Program-made: the position numbers and the translations under genes
Shown here: positions 15,089-22,547 of the stretch, piece by piece
Position numbering within the stretch: position 1 is the stretch's first letter
Layout of the letters: every line of letters begins with the position of its first letter
The notes under the pieces: model-generated
What the model was told of the DNA's origin: nothing
Seen by the model: the letters and a program-made list of their open reading frames with translations, nothing else
Database searches by the model: none
Assembly: GCA_016295145.1 (NCBI GenBank)
Contig: JAEDLR010000030.1
Location: 1 to 23,595 of the forward strand
Source: Oscillospiraceae bacterium
GTDB lineage: Bacteria; Bacillota; Clostridia; Oscillospirales; Ruminococcaceae
DNA: 23,595 bases
Reading direction: 5' to 3'

Positions 15089-15183
15089 TACGTTTTTTCA
15101 TAATATCAGGTATTGCCCTATAAAAGCATTGCGATATTTCTGCCGCACTCAGGCAAAGAAACGCAAAACCACTTCTTTGGCGG

Positions 15184-15213
15184 TTGACTTTTTCAATTGC
15201 CGTGTGGTATAAT
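15184..15213 (+). promoter_or_regulatory. Promoter of the VOC gene
   Basis: -35 TTGACT (15184-15189) and -10 TATAAT (15208-15213) have an 18-bp spacer. The flanks match the GyrI-like gene promoter unusually well. Confidence 0.8.
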
Positions 15214-15271
15214 ATGCGACATAAAGTGTAGGGCAGTTGCTCTACAAATCGGCATTCACAGGAGGTAACTT

Positions 15272-15679
15272 ATGAGATTGGATGGATTTGGATTATTTGT
15301 TGAGGATATGTCTCGCATGATTCGGTTTTACAGAGATGTACTTGGTTTTGAGATAAAAGAAGCAGAAGATACATCGAATGTTTACCTTGTGAAAGACGGT
15401 ACTTTGTTTCTGTTATATGGGAGAAAAGACTTTGAAAAAATGACAAGCCGCAGATATGATTATATCAAGGGATTGAACGGTCATTTTGAATTGGCTCTTT
15501 ATGTTGATACATTTGCTGAGGTTGATGCTGCGTTCAAAAAAGCGGTGGAAAACGGGGCTACGCCTGTATTGGAACCGGAACTGGAACCTTGGGGGCAAAG
15601 AACCTGTTATATCGCTGACCCTGAAGGGAATCTGATTGAAATTGGTTCGTGGGATAAGCCCTACGAACAAAAAGATTGA
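15272..15679 (+). CDS. VOC-superfamily (glyoxalase/bleomycin-resistance fold) protein
   Basis: 135-aa cytoplasmic protein with two beta-alpha-beta-beta-beta units. The first carries LFVEDMSRMIRFYRDVLGF; the second carries VDTFAEVDAAFKKAVENGA, then CYIADPEGNLIEIGSW, where Glu is a typical metal ligand. The usual first-strand His is absent (DGFGLFV), so glyoxalase I activity is doubtful. It may be a metal-dependent lyase, a dioxygenase or a drug-binding protein. AGGAGGT at 15260-15266 lies 5 nt from ATG 15272. The gene has its own promoter divergent from arsR, and is lower in GC than putP and the CotH gene. Confidence 0.85.
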   Translation: MRLDGFGLFVEDMSRMIRFYRDVLGFEIKEAEDTSNVYLVKDGTLFLLYGRKDFEKMTSRRYDYIKGLNGHFELALYVDTFAEVDAAFKKAVENGATPVLEPELEPWGQRTCYIADPEGNLIEIGSWDKPYEQKD

Positions 15680-15784
15680 ATGATATATGGCAATATGGCA
15701 GCCGGTAGCGGTGCTGCACATGATTTCGACAATCAAATTGCGAATGAATACGAAATTGGAGTGGAAAATGAAAGGAGTTAGATT

Positions 15785-16114
15785 ATGTCAAGCTGGGACG
15801 TGAATCTGTATCAAGATGATGTGACGGACGGTGTGCGCCAATGCTATCAAGAAAAACGCGGACACGGTAAATCAAACGCTGAAGCGATTGAGGAACTGTA
15901 TTGAGAATATGAGCCCATCATTTCTGACACGAATGATGGGCCCCTATTCTGGTTTGCATTGGCAGATACCTTATGGGAATATGGCTGACTTACAAAAGCA
16001 ATTCAAGAAAAAGCAATTTCTCATATTCCGAATGATATTCAGCGGTGGCAAAAGGAAAATGAAACACTTGCGACCAAACGAATCTTGATTCTTGAAAACC
16101 GGATTGCTTCCGGT
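15785..16114 (+). pseudogene. Broken gene with two in-frame TGA codons (LFWFALAD-type hypothetical protein)
   Basis: An AGGAG site (7-nt spacing) precedes ATG 15785. The frame reads MSSWDVNLYQDDVTDGVRQC and on to EAIEELY, then TGA at 15902-15904. The same frame continues EYEPIISDTNDGPLFWFALA and DTLWEYG, meets TGA at 15986-15988, and continues LTKAIQEKAISHIPNDIQRW to about residue 110. Both halves read as one protein. From memory, intact relatives in gut Firmicutes share the N-terminal SWDVNLYQDD and central FWFALAD parts; their function is unknown. With no frameshift needed, two point mutations explain it. The 3' end runs into the end of the putP gene, so it may also be truncated. It is 105 bp downstream of the VOC gene and on the same strand. 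Confidence 0.7.
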
Positions 16115-17655
16115 CAATGCGCCGCTTTTACCTCTGCATTGACTGCATCAAATTCATCCAGGATGGCCTGCTCCGGCTTGCGCGTGATAAGAGATACGAT
16201 CACATTCACAACCAAAGCAATCAAAAAGGCGGGCAGCAGCTCATAGATGGCGAACACACCACCCAGCTTTGCGATCACGTATTTCCATACAAACACCATT
16301 ACGCCGCCGGTGAGCATACCTGCCATTGCGCCCCACTTGTTGGAACGCTTCCAGAACAGGGCACAGAGCATCACAGGGCCGAAGGTGGCACCGAAGCCTG
16401 CCCACGCAAAGGATACGATATCAAATACGGAGCTGTTGGGGTTCCAGGCAAGGACAACAGAAAGCACTGCAATCACGATCAGCACGGCTCTTGCACAAAG
16501 CATGGACTGTTTTTCGGTCATCTTGATTTTGAATACACCCTTCAGCAGATTTTCCGAAGCACTGGAAGATGCTGCCAACAACTGGGAATCAGAGGTGGAC
16601 ATTGTGCTTGCTAAGATACCGGCAAAAATCAGACCGGCAAAGAAAACAAAGATGAAGCCTTTTTCGCTCATCAGCAACGCCATATCCATAATCACCGTCT
16701 CGGCATCCGCCAAAGAATCCAGCTTTCCGTAAGAGGTCAACGCATTGCCCACGATACCGATGAATACAGCCACGCCCATAGAGATCACAACCCATATGGT
16801 CGCAATTCTACGGGAAACCTTCACCTTTTCCTTATTTTCAATTGCCATGAACCGAAGAAGCACATGGGGCATACCGAAATAGCCAAGGCCCCACGCCAGC
16901 AGGGAGGCAACGGTAAGAATACTGTAGGGTGTAGCACTGTTGGTTGCCGGATCGTGCTGCTGCATAATATCCAGATAACCGGTCAGCTTGCCTGCGTTGT
17001 CGATGACAGCCCCAATGCCGCCGGCAGTGACCACACCGAACACCCCAATCAGCACAAGCGCCAGAGTCATGACCATACTCTGGATGAGATCCGTGGTGCT
17101 GGCAGCCAGAAAGCCGCCGAAGCTCGTGTAGAAGATAATGATAACTGCGCTCATAATCATGGCCGCATGGTAGGGCATACCGAACAGGGTACTGAACAGC
17201 TTGCCGCAGGCTGCAAAGCCGGAGGCCGTGTAGGGTACAAAGAACACGAGAATAATGACCGCCGCAACCCCCATAAGGATATGGCTGCTGTCCCGATAGC
17301 GGTTGGAGAAAAAGTCCGGAATGGTGATGGAGTTGCCGCATTTATGGGTGTACACACGCAGGCGCTTGGCAACGATCAGCCAGTTGAGATAGGTGCCGAT
17401 GGCAAGACCTATCGCCGTCCAGACTGCTTCTGCGCAGCCTGTCAGATAGGCTACCCCAGGCAGTCCCATCAGCAGCCAGCTGCTCATGTCAGATGCCTCC
17501 GCGCTCATGGCGGTTACAATAGGGCCCAGCTTGCGACCCCCAAGGTAAAAGTCGCCCACATTGGCGTTTTTCTTGGAACAACGGATTCCGATGATCACCA
17601 TCATCAGCATATAAGCCAGGATGGTAATCAGCATTGCAATCAGTTTTGAGTCCAT
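16114..17655 (-). CDS. putP: Sodium/proline symporter (solute:sodium symporter family)
   Basis: 513-aa membrane transporter with about 13 hydrophobic segments, importing proline with Na+. Start ATG 17655 gives MDSKLIAMLITILAY, the usual short PutP N-terminus. Sodium-site residues are visible: Asp56 and Ser58 in SAEASDMSSWLLMGLPG, one residue off Asp55/Ser57 of E. coli PutP. The TM9 stretch FAGILASTMSTSDSQLLAAS carries the Ser/Thr pair. GDFYLGGRKLGP and NSITIPDFFSNRYRD are also PutP-like. The frame stays open for 28 more codons to 17739, but that part is polar and charged. It is a single-gene unit with a long leader. Proline is the likeliest substrate; related symporters carry other solutes. 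Confidence 0.92.
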   Translation of the reverse strand: MDSKLIAMLITILAYMLMMVIIGIRCSKKNANVGDFYLGGRKLGPIVTAMSAEASDMSSWLLMGLPGVAYLTGCAEAVWTAIGLAIGTYLNWLIVAKRLRVYTHKCGNSITIPDFFSNRYRDSSHILMGVAAVIILVFFVPYTASGFAACGKLFSTLFGMPYHAAMIMSAVIIIFYTSFGGFLAASTTDLIQSMVMTLALVLIGVFGVVTAGGIGAVIDNAGKLTGYLDIMQQHDPATNSATPYSILTVASLLAWGLGYFGMPHVLLRFMAIENKEKVKVSRRIATIWVVISMGVAVFIGIVGNALTSYGKLDSLADAETVIMDMALLMSEKGFIFVFFAGLIFAGILASTMSTSDSQLLAASSSASENLLKGVFKIKMTEKQSMLCARAVLIVIAVLSVVLAWNPNSSVFDIVSFAWAGFGATFGPVMLCALFWKRSNKWGAMAGMLTGGVMVFVWKYVIAKLGGVFAIYELLPAFLIALVVNVIVSLITRKPEQAILDEFDAVNAEVKAAH

Positions 17656-17902
17656 ACATTTTTGTGCATACTGCAAAGTGCGCAGTATGCCCTCCCTTCT
17701 GTAATAATAAAAAGATGCGTTCCCGCGCGAAAGCTGCATATCCTCCTCTCTTCGGTCATCAAAGGTTTTCCATGGGCAAAGCGATCCTGCAAAGGGGTAC
17801 GCCTCGCGCCACGCAGAACCGCCTGAACAATCAAGGGAATATTGCCTGCAGCACCGATGTCAGAACAGCCGCAAAGCCGATTCCCTCATGCATAGTGAAA
17901 CC
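17656..17902 (-). promoter_or_regulatory. Long structured leader of putP
   Basis: About 240 nt separate the putP promoter from its start. The leader holds three features. A 7-bp inverted repeat (17880-17886 / 17834-17840) encloses a possible 20-codon ORF that begins MHEGIGFAAV. An AGGAGG at 17742-17747 is followed 2 nt later by an ATG (17739) in frame with putP. A 9-bp perfect hairpin (17666-17674 / 17682-17690) lies between AAGGGAGG (17691-17698) and the start codon. I do not recognise a known riboswitch. Confidence 0.5.
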
Positions 17903-17932
17903 ATTATACCATAAAAAGCCCGGTGTTGTCAA
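17903..17932 (-). promoter_or_regulatory. Promoter of putP
   Basis: On the minus strand, -35 TTGACA (17932-17927) and -10 TATAAT (17908-17903) have an 18-bp spacer. Confidence 0.85.
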
Positions 17933-18018
17933 TCAAAATCGAAAGAGAGCCTCAAAGCCAAGGTGTTGTCGCGGATGAAAATTTACAGGGTGACCAAGAA
18001 TACGGTGAAAAGGGAAAA

Positions 18019-18039
18019 GGAGCGATCTGTGATCGCTCC
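18019..18039 (-). terminator. Terminator downstream of the small ORF
   Basis: A 9-bp perfect stem (18019-18027 / 18031-18039) has a 3-nt loop. On the minus strand it is followed by TTTTCCCTTTT, and on the plus strand by a weaker T-rich stretch. It ends 49 nt after the stop of the 18088-18309 ORF. Confidence 0.8.
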
Positions 18040-18087
18040 CTTGTCTTTGCCAATCAGAACTTATCTGCGCGTCATATCGTGCGAGCA

Positions 18088-18309
18088 TCAATTTGTCTTC
18101 AAAAACATGAGGTTATTTACCTGCAAAGTGATGTAAAGCTCATCTTCCGTTTCCATCAGATGATAGCTTTCAATCACCCGCCGGTCATGATTTTTCAATA
18201 CATCTTCATATCCATATGCTGTTTCCTTTTTCTTAGGAAAACGAATTTTACTTTGAAAAGAAGCCGTCAATTCCATACCAGACGAAGTATCGCCCGAAAT
18301 CACTGTCAC
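18088..18309 (-). CDS. Small hypothetical protein, possibly a gene remnant
   Basis: The frame codes for up to 73 aa (GTG 18309; ATG 18276 gives a shorter form). I do not recognise it. It is polar and charged with alternating strand-like segments (SFQSKIRFPKKKETAYGYED; DELYITLQVNNLMFLK), suggesting a small beta-rich domain. No good ribosome site precedes either start, and the frame begins at a stop codon just upstream, so it may be the C-terminal remnant of a larger gene. A clear terminator follows it on the same strand, which supports past or present transcription. Confidence 0.4.
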   Translation of the reverse strand: MTVISGDTSSGMELTASFQSKIRFPKKKETAYGYEDVLKNHDRRVIESYHLMETEDELYITLQVNNLMFLKTN

Positions 18310-18397
18310 GGCTGGAGGTTTATCCTATGACGCGCAATGGAGTGAATATGTGAAGGGGTGGAAGTGCTCCTGCCCTATTGCTGCGATCAATCGGCAG

Positions 18398-18880
18398 TTA
18401 TAGTTCTATGTAGTATGGGCAGATATTCTCGAACGAACCGTCTTTCATTCTAAAACCGTTCGGTATCACACCCAATTGTGTAAAGCCGATTCTTTCATAA
18501 AGATGACGGGCGTGAATGTTCGTTTCTACAACGGCGTTAAACTGCAAAATCCTGAAACCGAGCTCCTTCGCGCTGCGTATACAGTCGGTGACGAGCTTTT
18601 CCCCGATATGTTGCCCACGGCGAGACGATGAAACTGCATAGCTCGCATTGCATATATGTCCGCATCTTCCCACATTGTTCGGGTGCAGGATATATAAGCC
18701 GACTACAGCGCCGGTATCATCCACTGCAACGCCGCAATCGCTTTGTGAAGCGAAAAACGCCTCCCCTGTTTCATGATTCAAAAGTTCTTCCTGCGGGAAA
18801 GCGATTCCGTCTTCGACAACTTCGTTCCAAATATCAATCATCTGTATTAAGTCATTGGGACAATATCTTCTGATCGTCAT
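18398..18880 (-). CDS. GNAT-family N-acetyltransferase
   Basis: 160 aa from ATG 18880 (GAGAGG at 18888-18893, 7-nt spacing). It transfers an acetyl group from acetyl-CoA to an amine. The acetyl-CoA loop reads SSSRRGQHIGEKLVTDCI (R/Q-x-x-G-x-G/A type, here RGQHIG), preceded by ASYAV and followed by FNAVVETNIHARHLYERIGF, the usual core. The N-terminus IRRYCPNDLIQMIDIWNEVV resembles phosphinothricin or RimI-like members, and the substrate is unknown. It appears to be a single gene, with 408 bp to the next minus-strand gene. Confidence 0.88.
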   Translation of the reverse strand: MTIRRYCPNDLIQMIDIWNEVVEDGIAFPQEELLNHETGEAFFASQSDCGVAVDDTGAVVGLYILHPNNVGRCGHICNASYAVSSSRRGQHIGEKLVTDCIRSAKELGFRILQFNAVVETNIHARHLYERIGFTQLGVIPNGFRMKDGSFENICPYYIEL

Positions 18881-19024
18881 TGTATTACCTCTCACATTTT
18901 AATATAGCGCAGAGACCTCAGTTTTCGCGTATCAAAGCATACCGCAAGCCCCATGGGGCATAACCTCTCAGATACACCAGCCACACGCGAGACCGCTTTC
19001 TCCAACAAGTTTCGTTCAAAACAC

Positions 19025-19058
19025 AAATGCCCCCTTCACTTATTCAGAGGGGGCATTT
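19025..19058. terminator. Hairpin in the gap right of the GNAT gene
   Basis: An 11-bp perfect stem (19025-19035 / 19048-19058) begins with A and ends with T runs inside the stem, so it could act on either strand. It may end minus-strand transcripts from the 19304-22970 genes. Confidence 0.65.
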
Positions 19059-19072
19059 CCTCATAGTGCTCG

Positions 19073-19101
19073 TTGACTTTTGTAAAGAAAACGCATATCA
19101 T
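19073..19101 (+). promoter_or_regulatory. Promoter of the truncated signal-peptide ORF
   Basis: -35 TTGACT (19073-19078) and -10 TATCAT (19096-19101) have a 17-bp spacer, followed by AGGGAGG at 19115-19121. Confidence 0.6.
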
Positions 19102-19128
19102 GGTAAACTGCTAAAGGGAGGAATATGA

Positions 19129-19242
19129 ATGGCAAACACACACACGAAGAAAATCACAGCGTTTCTGTCTGTGGTGGCAATGGAGTTATCCATGCTGCTG
19201 TATTTCCCTGGTGGGACATTCTGCATCGACTTCGTTCCATAA
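19129..19242 (+). pseudogene. Signal peptide of a lost secreted protein
   Basis: 37 codons from ATG 19129, 7 nt after AGGGAGG; a second ATG at 19125 is too close to the ribosome site. The peptide starts MANTHTKKITAFLSVVAMEL and continues SMLLYFPGGTF, a typical Ruminococcus-style signal peptide (basic start, hydrophobic core). It ends abruptly at TAA 19240. No mature domain follows. Promoter and ribosome site are intact, so it may still be expressed as a short peptide. It is most likely the 5' stub of a deleted extracellular-protein gene. Confidence 0.55.
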
Positions 19243-19290
19243 GCTTATCCGAGGCTTTTAAAACTTCCTTATCAATATCCACCTGAACCA
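19153..19290 (-). pseudogene. Possible antitoxin-like N-terminal stub
   Basis: A minus-strand frame from ATG 19290 reads MVQVDIDKEVLKASDKLMER and then runs into the antisense of the signal-peptide stub. The first 20 residues vaguely resemble RelB/DinJ-type antitoxin starts, but too little remains to be sure, and the ribosome site (AAAGAGAA) is weak. It begins 14 bp after the 19304 stop. Confidence 0.25.
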
Positions 19291-19303
19291 TGATATTCTC
19301 TTT

Positions 19304-20188
19304 TTAATGCTGCGCCAAAAATGACGCTTTGCCATGAAATGCGGTTTTCTTTGCAAGTGTAAGTCCGATGCAGGAGAGCACAATCAGCCACACAGCAAAA
19401 TATAAGTAAGAATAGGAAAGCGGCATGATTGGCTTTGATGAAGCACCCAAAAAATGCAATCCGAAAATAGTATGCGCCATTGGCAGCAGCCACATTGTTT
19501 GATGCGTAATGGCAACAAAAGTGCAACCAATTCCGTTCAGTGCGATTAACGAAATCAAGCCAACGATTTTATAACCCAATAAATCAAAAACAATCAGCAT
19601 TTCGCCTTGAATGATGATGGACAGCAGTGTCAGCATCAGCGAATGCGCCAATACCGCACAAGGGTATCCCTGCATGGTTGTCTCCGGGCTAAGCAGATAA
19701 CCGCTGTATTGGATATAAATGTCAGGGAAAAGCTTGTTGATATCCAACATCAACGGGCTCCAGTTAGAAAAAAGTGCCACATTCTCTTCAAAGGTCTGCC
19801 AAGAAACAACAATTGAAAACAGCAGCAAAATCATCAGATATGTAAATGCCATTGCGATTACTGCCAGCAGTTGCCCAAAAAACCAGCGCATACGCGAGGT
19901 GCGGATCATCGTGAAGCTGCCCTGTGAGGTGACAGACGGTACATCAGACAGCAGCAAAACAAACATCAGCGGAATCAGCAGTGCGGATATGGGTCTTGCG
20001 GAAAGTACCAAATACGGCTCAAAAGGGTGCATGGATAAACCCGTGGCAGTGTTCAGCTCCAGCAATGTTCCAAATGCCGATTCATAAGCAACAATGAGTG
20101 AGCCAAACAAAAAAACCAAACGACTGCTGAACAATGTCTGCTTGTACTCTTGTGCAGCGAGCAAAACCATATTCCACATTTTACGCAC
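19304..20188 (-). CDS. Multi-pass membrane protein, ABC-2-type permease-like (B)
   Basis: 294 aa with about six hydrophobic segments. It resembles ABC-2 permease subunits of Clostridia: after the second segment comes the cytoplasmic stretch SFTMIRTSRMRWFFGQLLAV (basic, Arg-Trp before a membrane helix), and the C-terminus ends in a short basic tail. No ATPase domain is present. Start GTG 20188 overlaps the previous gene by 8 bp, with AGGAGG 13 nt upstream; ATG 20179 is an alternative. It is last of four minus-strand genes. Export or self-immunity is possible but unproven. Confidence 0.7.
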   Translation of the reverse strand: MRKMWNMVLLAAQEYKQTLFSSRLVFLFGSLIVAYESAFGTLLELNTATGLSMHPFEPYLVLSARPISALLIPLMFVLLLSDVPSVTSQGSFTMIRTSRMRWFFGQLLAVIAMAFTYLMILLLFSIVVSWQTFEENVALFSNWSPLMLDINKLFPDIYIQYSGYLLSPETTMQGYPCAVLAHSLMLTLLSIIIQGEMLIVFDLLGYKIVGLISLIALNGIGCTFVAITHQTMWLLPMAHTIFGLHFLGASSKPIMPLSYSYLYFAVWLIVLSCIGLTLAKKTAFHGKASFLAQH

Positions 20189-21083
20189 AACAGGTCACCC
20201 GCCTCCTGATTTTTTTACCGCAAAGCAGACTCACACCCACAATCAGCAAGCACAGCGCGAAAAGATACATTACATAAGGCAAACGGGTATATAGTTCAAA
20301 TGCCATATCCATGCTCCAGATACTGTGAGGAAAGAAGATCTGCAGCGCTTGCCAAAAAGAATCGTTCATTCGCTCCATGTCCTCATATAGCCAAATTTGA
20401 TACGTTCCCACCAGCTTTGCAGAGGCATAATGCAAGAACATGGGCGCAGTGATGATAAGCAGCACGTCGCGAAGATACAAGCAAAGCCAGATACTACATA
20501 CGCCACAGAGGGCACCTGCCGCCATATCGTTTCCAACCATGAACGCTACATAGCGCAGTTGTTCCGTGGTGGTTTCTCCATATATGGAGAGATACATTTG
20601 GTTGATATCATCGGCTGCAATCTCACCTACCGAAGGCAGCAGCAGATGCACGATTCCGCCATACAGCATATTAGCGGTCAGAATCACTGCAGCGGCTGAC
20701 AACATGGCAGAGACGCAGGTTGCACAACTGTAACTACGGAGCGTCATTCTGGAGAGCGTGGAGTAATATGCACTGCGATACTGCGCCGTAAACACATACA
20801 AAAACGGGATTACGCACACGGCTGACAACACAACTTCAGCCCACTGCGTAGACCCTGTGGCGACAAATACACCATACCCTGACGTCACAAAGTCCCCGCC
20901 GCATCGGGCAAGATTGGCAGGCAGCAGCAACTCAAACAGCGTCATCGACTCAGAGGAAAAGGGTACCCTGATTCCGGTGGAAGCATACAACAGAAGTATC
21001 ACGCAAACACTGAGTGCAAATACAGGTGAACCAATGCTGTTCGTCAGATTGTTTCTGACCAGGTGAAAGAAACGCTTATTCAT
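20181..21083 (-). CDS. Multi-pass membrane protein, ABC-2-type permease-like (A)
   Basis: 300 aa from ATG 21083, with about six hydrophobic segments. TAQYRSAYYSTLSRMTLRSY after the second segment looks like the cytoplasmic ABC-2 loop, similar in position to that of its neighbour. A large extracytoplasmic loop holds EIAADDINQMYLSIYGETTT. The C-terminus is basic (CGKKIRRRVTCCA). No ATP-binding motifs. The start overlaps the lipoprotein stop by 8 bp with no clear Shine-Dalgarno, so translation is probably coupled. The two membrane proteins could form a heterodimer. The cognate ATPase, if any, is outside this window. Confidence 0.7.
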   Translation of the reverse strand: MNKRFFHLVRNNLTNSIGSPVFALSVCVILLLYASTGIRVPFSSESMTLFELLLPANLARCGGDFVTSGYGVFVATGSTQWAEVVLSAVCVIPFLYVFTAQYRSAYYSTLSRMTLRSYSCATCVSAMLSAAAVILTANMLYGGIVHLLLPSVGEIAADDINQMYLSIYGETTTEQLRYVAFMVGNDMAAGALCGVCSIWLCLYLRDVLLIITAPMFLHYASAKLVGTYQIWLYEDMERMNDSFWQALQIFFPHSIWSMDMAFELYTRLPYVMYLFALCLLIVGVSLLCGKKIRRRVTCCA

Positions 21084-22368
21084 ACCGCACAACAACATCG
21101 CCGTTAATGGCACTGACTTCCACGACGATACGTTTGTACATAGAGCTGTTTGCAGGCATTACAAACTGCCATGTGGGTTCAATGAACAGATACTTTGGTA
21201 TAGGTAATCGTGCATCATCATTCGCCTCGTACATTTCTCCATAGGCGTAATAAAGCTGAACTTTTGTAATTTTAAATGTAATGCCGTCCGTTAGCGCTTC
21301 ACTGGCAAGCACTGCCGCTTCCTCCATGGTCAACAGATCTTCTGCTGCATACACCTCTTTTTTCGTGGGTGCATCATAGGTAAGCCCACAGGTCCAGATC
21401 CAGTCGAGTTTGTCCTCTCTGACCATCAAACATTTCATCTCAGAATCGAGGATTACCTTGCTTCCTTCCTCAAAAACATGGCTTTCAATGGAATGCGCGG
21501 CCGGATATGAGCCCACGGGAACCCCATTATAGCAAGGCTTGAGGCGTATATAATAGCCGTAATTGGTCTCGCCGTAGCGATACACCTCAGCTTCATCTCT
21601 GCGATAGGTAAAAAGCGAGGAATTGATGCGCCCCAGATCGTGGTTGCTGAAATAATCCTCTGCAAAGGTAAGTGCATCCTGCAAGGAAATATCCGTGCCG
21701 TAAAGGGAATAGGTACAGTCCTCATCCACACTCTTGACGCCACAACTGGAGCCGCTAAAAGGTCTCCAGCTAAATCCACAGTCGGGGGCAGCACCCAACA
21801 GTTCAGTGATAAATTTGCGATCATAAATTTCAAACAAATATGCACGGTTCAGATCCATGTAGCAACGGTCATTCTCTGCACGCACATATTCCACACTGGG
21901 AAATTGTTGTTCCGGCAACGCGTCAAAGCGCACATCCAGATCTTGCAGAACATCTCCTTGATCATAACTATATACATTAATAATATCTTTCTCCGGAATG
22001 CCGGAAAACTCGCCGAATGCCATCATTTCTGCGGTTGTTATCGTTTCACCAAAATATAGCTCATATGCCTCCTGAAAGGCTTCAGCCGAATTGGAGGCTG
22101 AAAACGTCTGACAGGCAAATTCTAATCTATGATATTCGTCGCACTCTGGAACCGTGATTTTCGCGCGGGACAGATCCATATTATCTAAATTCAGCGAATC
22201 GGTCGGTAACTGGCTGTCACTTGGGGCTTGTATCTGACTCTCACTTGGGGATTGTATCTGACTCTCCGCTTTGGAATCCTCTTGGGAGGAAGGATTGCAG
22301 GCGGTCATCGCAACAGCGGCAACGCAAGCCACAAAAACCCATGCACGCTTCAGGGTTATGGTTTTCAT
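21076..22368 (-). CDS. Cysteine-rich lipoprotein of unknown function
   Basis: 430 aa, ATG 22368 with AAAGGAG at 22375-22381. The lipobox AVAMTAC places the lipidated Cys at 24, so the protein is anchored outside the membrane. Residues 35-53 are a Ser/Gln-rich linker with imperfect repeats (ESQIQSPSESQIQAPSDSQ). The mature part has nine Cys (76, 86, 169, 197, 209, 218, 279, 313, 327), unusual for a Firmicute lipoprotein. The last ~95 residues (LTMEEAAVLASEAL, then KYLFIEPTWQFVMPA, then EVSAINGDVVVRYE) resemble the PepSY/YycI-type C-terminal pattern of surface lipoproteins; I treat that as tentative. It is co-transcribed with two ABC-2-like membrane proteins and may be their extracytoplasmic partner. 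Confidence 0.8.
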   Translation of the reverse strand: MKTITLKRAWVFVACVAAVAMTACNPSSQEDSKAESQIQSPSESQIQAPSDSQLPTDSLNLDNMDLSRAKITVPECDEYHRLEFACQTFSASNSAEAFQEAYELYFGETITTAEMMAFGEFSGIPEKDIINVYSYDQGDVLQDLDVRFDALPEQQFPSVEYVRAENDRCYMDLNRAYLFEIYDRKFITELLGAAPDCGFSWRPFSGSSCGVKSVDEDCTYSLYGTDISLQDALTFAEDYFSNHDLGRINSSLFTYRRDEAEVYRYGETNYGYYIRLKPCYNGVPVGSYPAAHSIESHVFEEGSKVILDSEMKCLMVREDKLDWIWTCGLTYDAPTKKEVYAAEDLLTMEEAAVLASEALTDGITFKITKVQLYYAYGEMYEANDDARLPIPKYLFIEPTWQFVMPANSSMYKRIVVEVSAINGDVVVRYE

Positions 22369-22492
22369 GGGTGACTCCTTTCGTTATATTCAATATCAGG
22401 GATGGGCTTCATGTTTACAAACCCAAGCCCGTTTCGGTCATTGCACGCAATCCTGCTTTCAGCAGCATTGCCGATTGCAGCACGGAAGATGC

Positions 22493-22522
22493 AGAATCGG
22501 ATGTCCGAGAACATCCGATTCT
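22493..22522 (-). terminator. Hairpin between the secreted-protein and lipoprotein genes
   Basis: An 11-bp perfect stem (22493-22503 / 22512-22522) with an 8-nt loop, 25 bp after the 22548 stop. No T-run follows on the minus strand. It may attenuate read-through or protect the upstream mRNA, giving more secreted protein than membrane proteins. A 48-codon frame from an ATG in the hairpin ends at a TGA overlapping the lipoprotein ATG, but I do not call it a gene. Confidence 0.55.
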
Positions 22523-22547
22523 CGGTTTCGCATCTCAAAAACTGGAC

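Noticed and set aside
15902..15988. Recoding of TGA (selenocysteine or stop read-through) in the 15785 ORF
   Set aside because: No selenocysteine-type hairpin is evident after the first TGA, there are two TGA codons, and the family is not known to be a selenoprotein. Point mutations are simpler.
16864..17649. 261-codon plus-strand frame
   Set aside because: Antisense of putP; His/Gln/Gly-rich composition, typical of the complement of a membrane-protein gene.
17656..17739. 28-residue N-terminal extension of PutP
   Set aside because: Polar and unlike the family; its ATG is only 2 nt after AGGAGG. Kept as a leader feature, not as the start.
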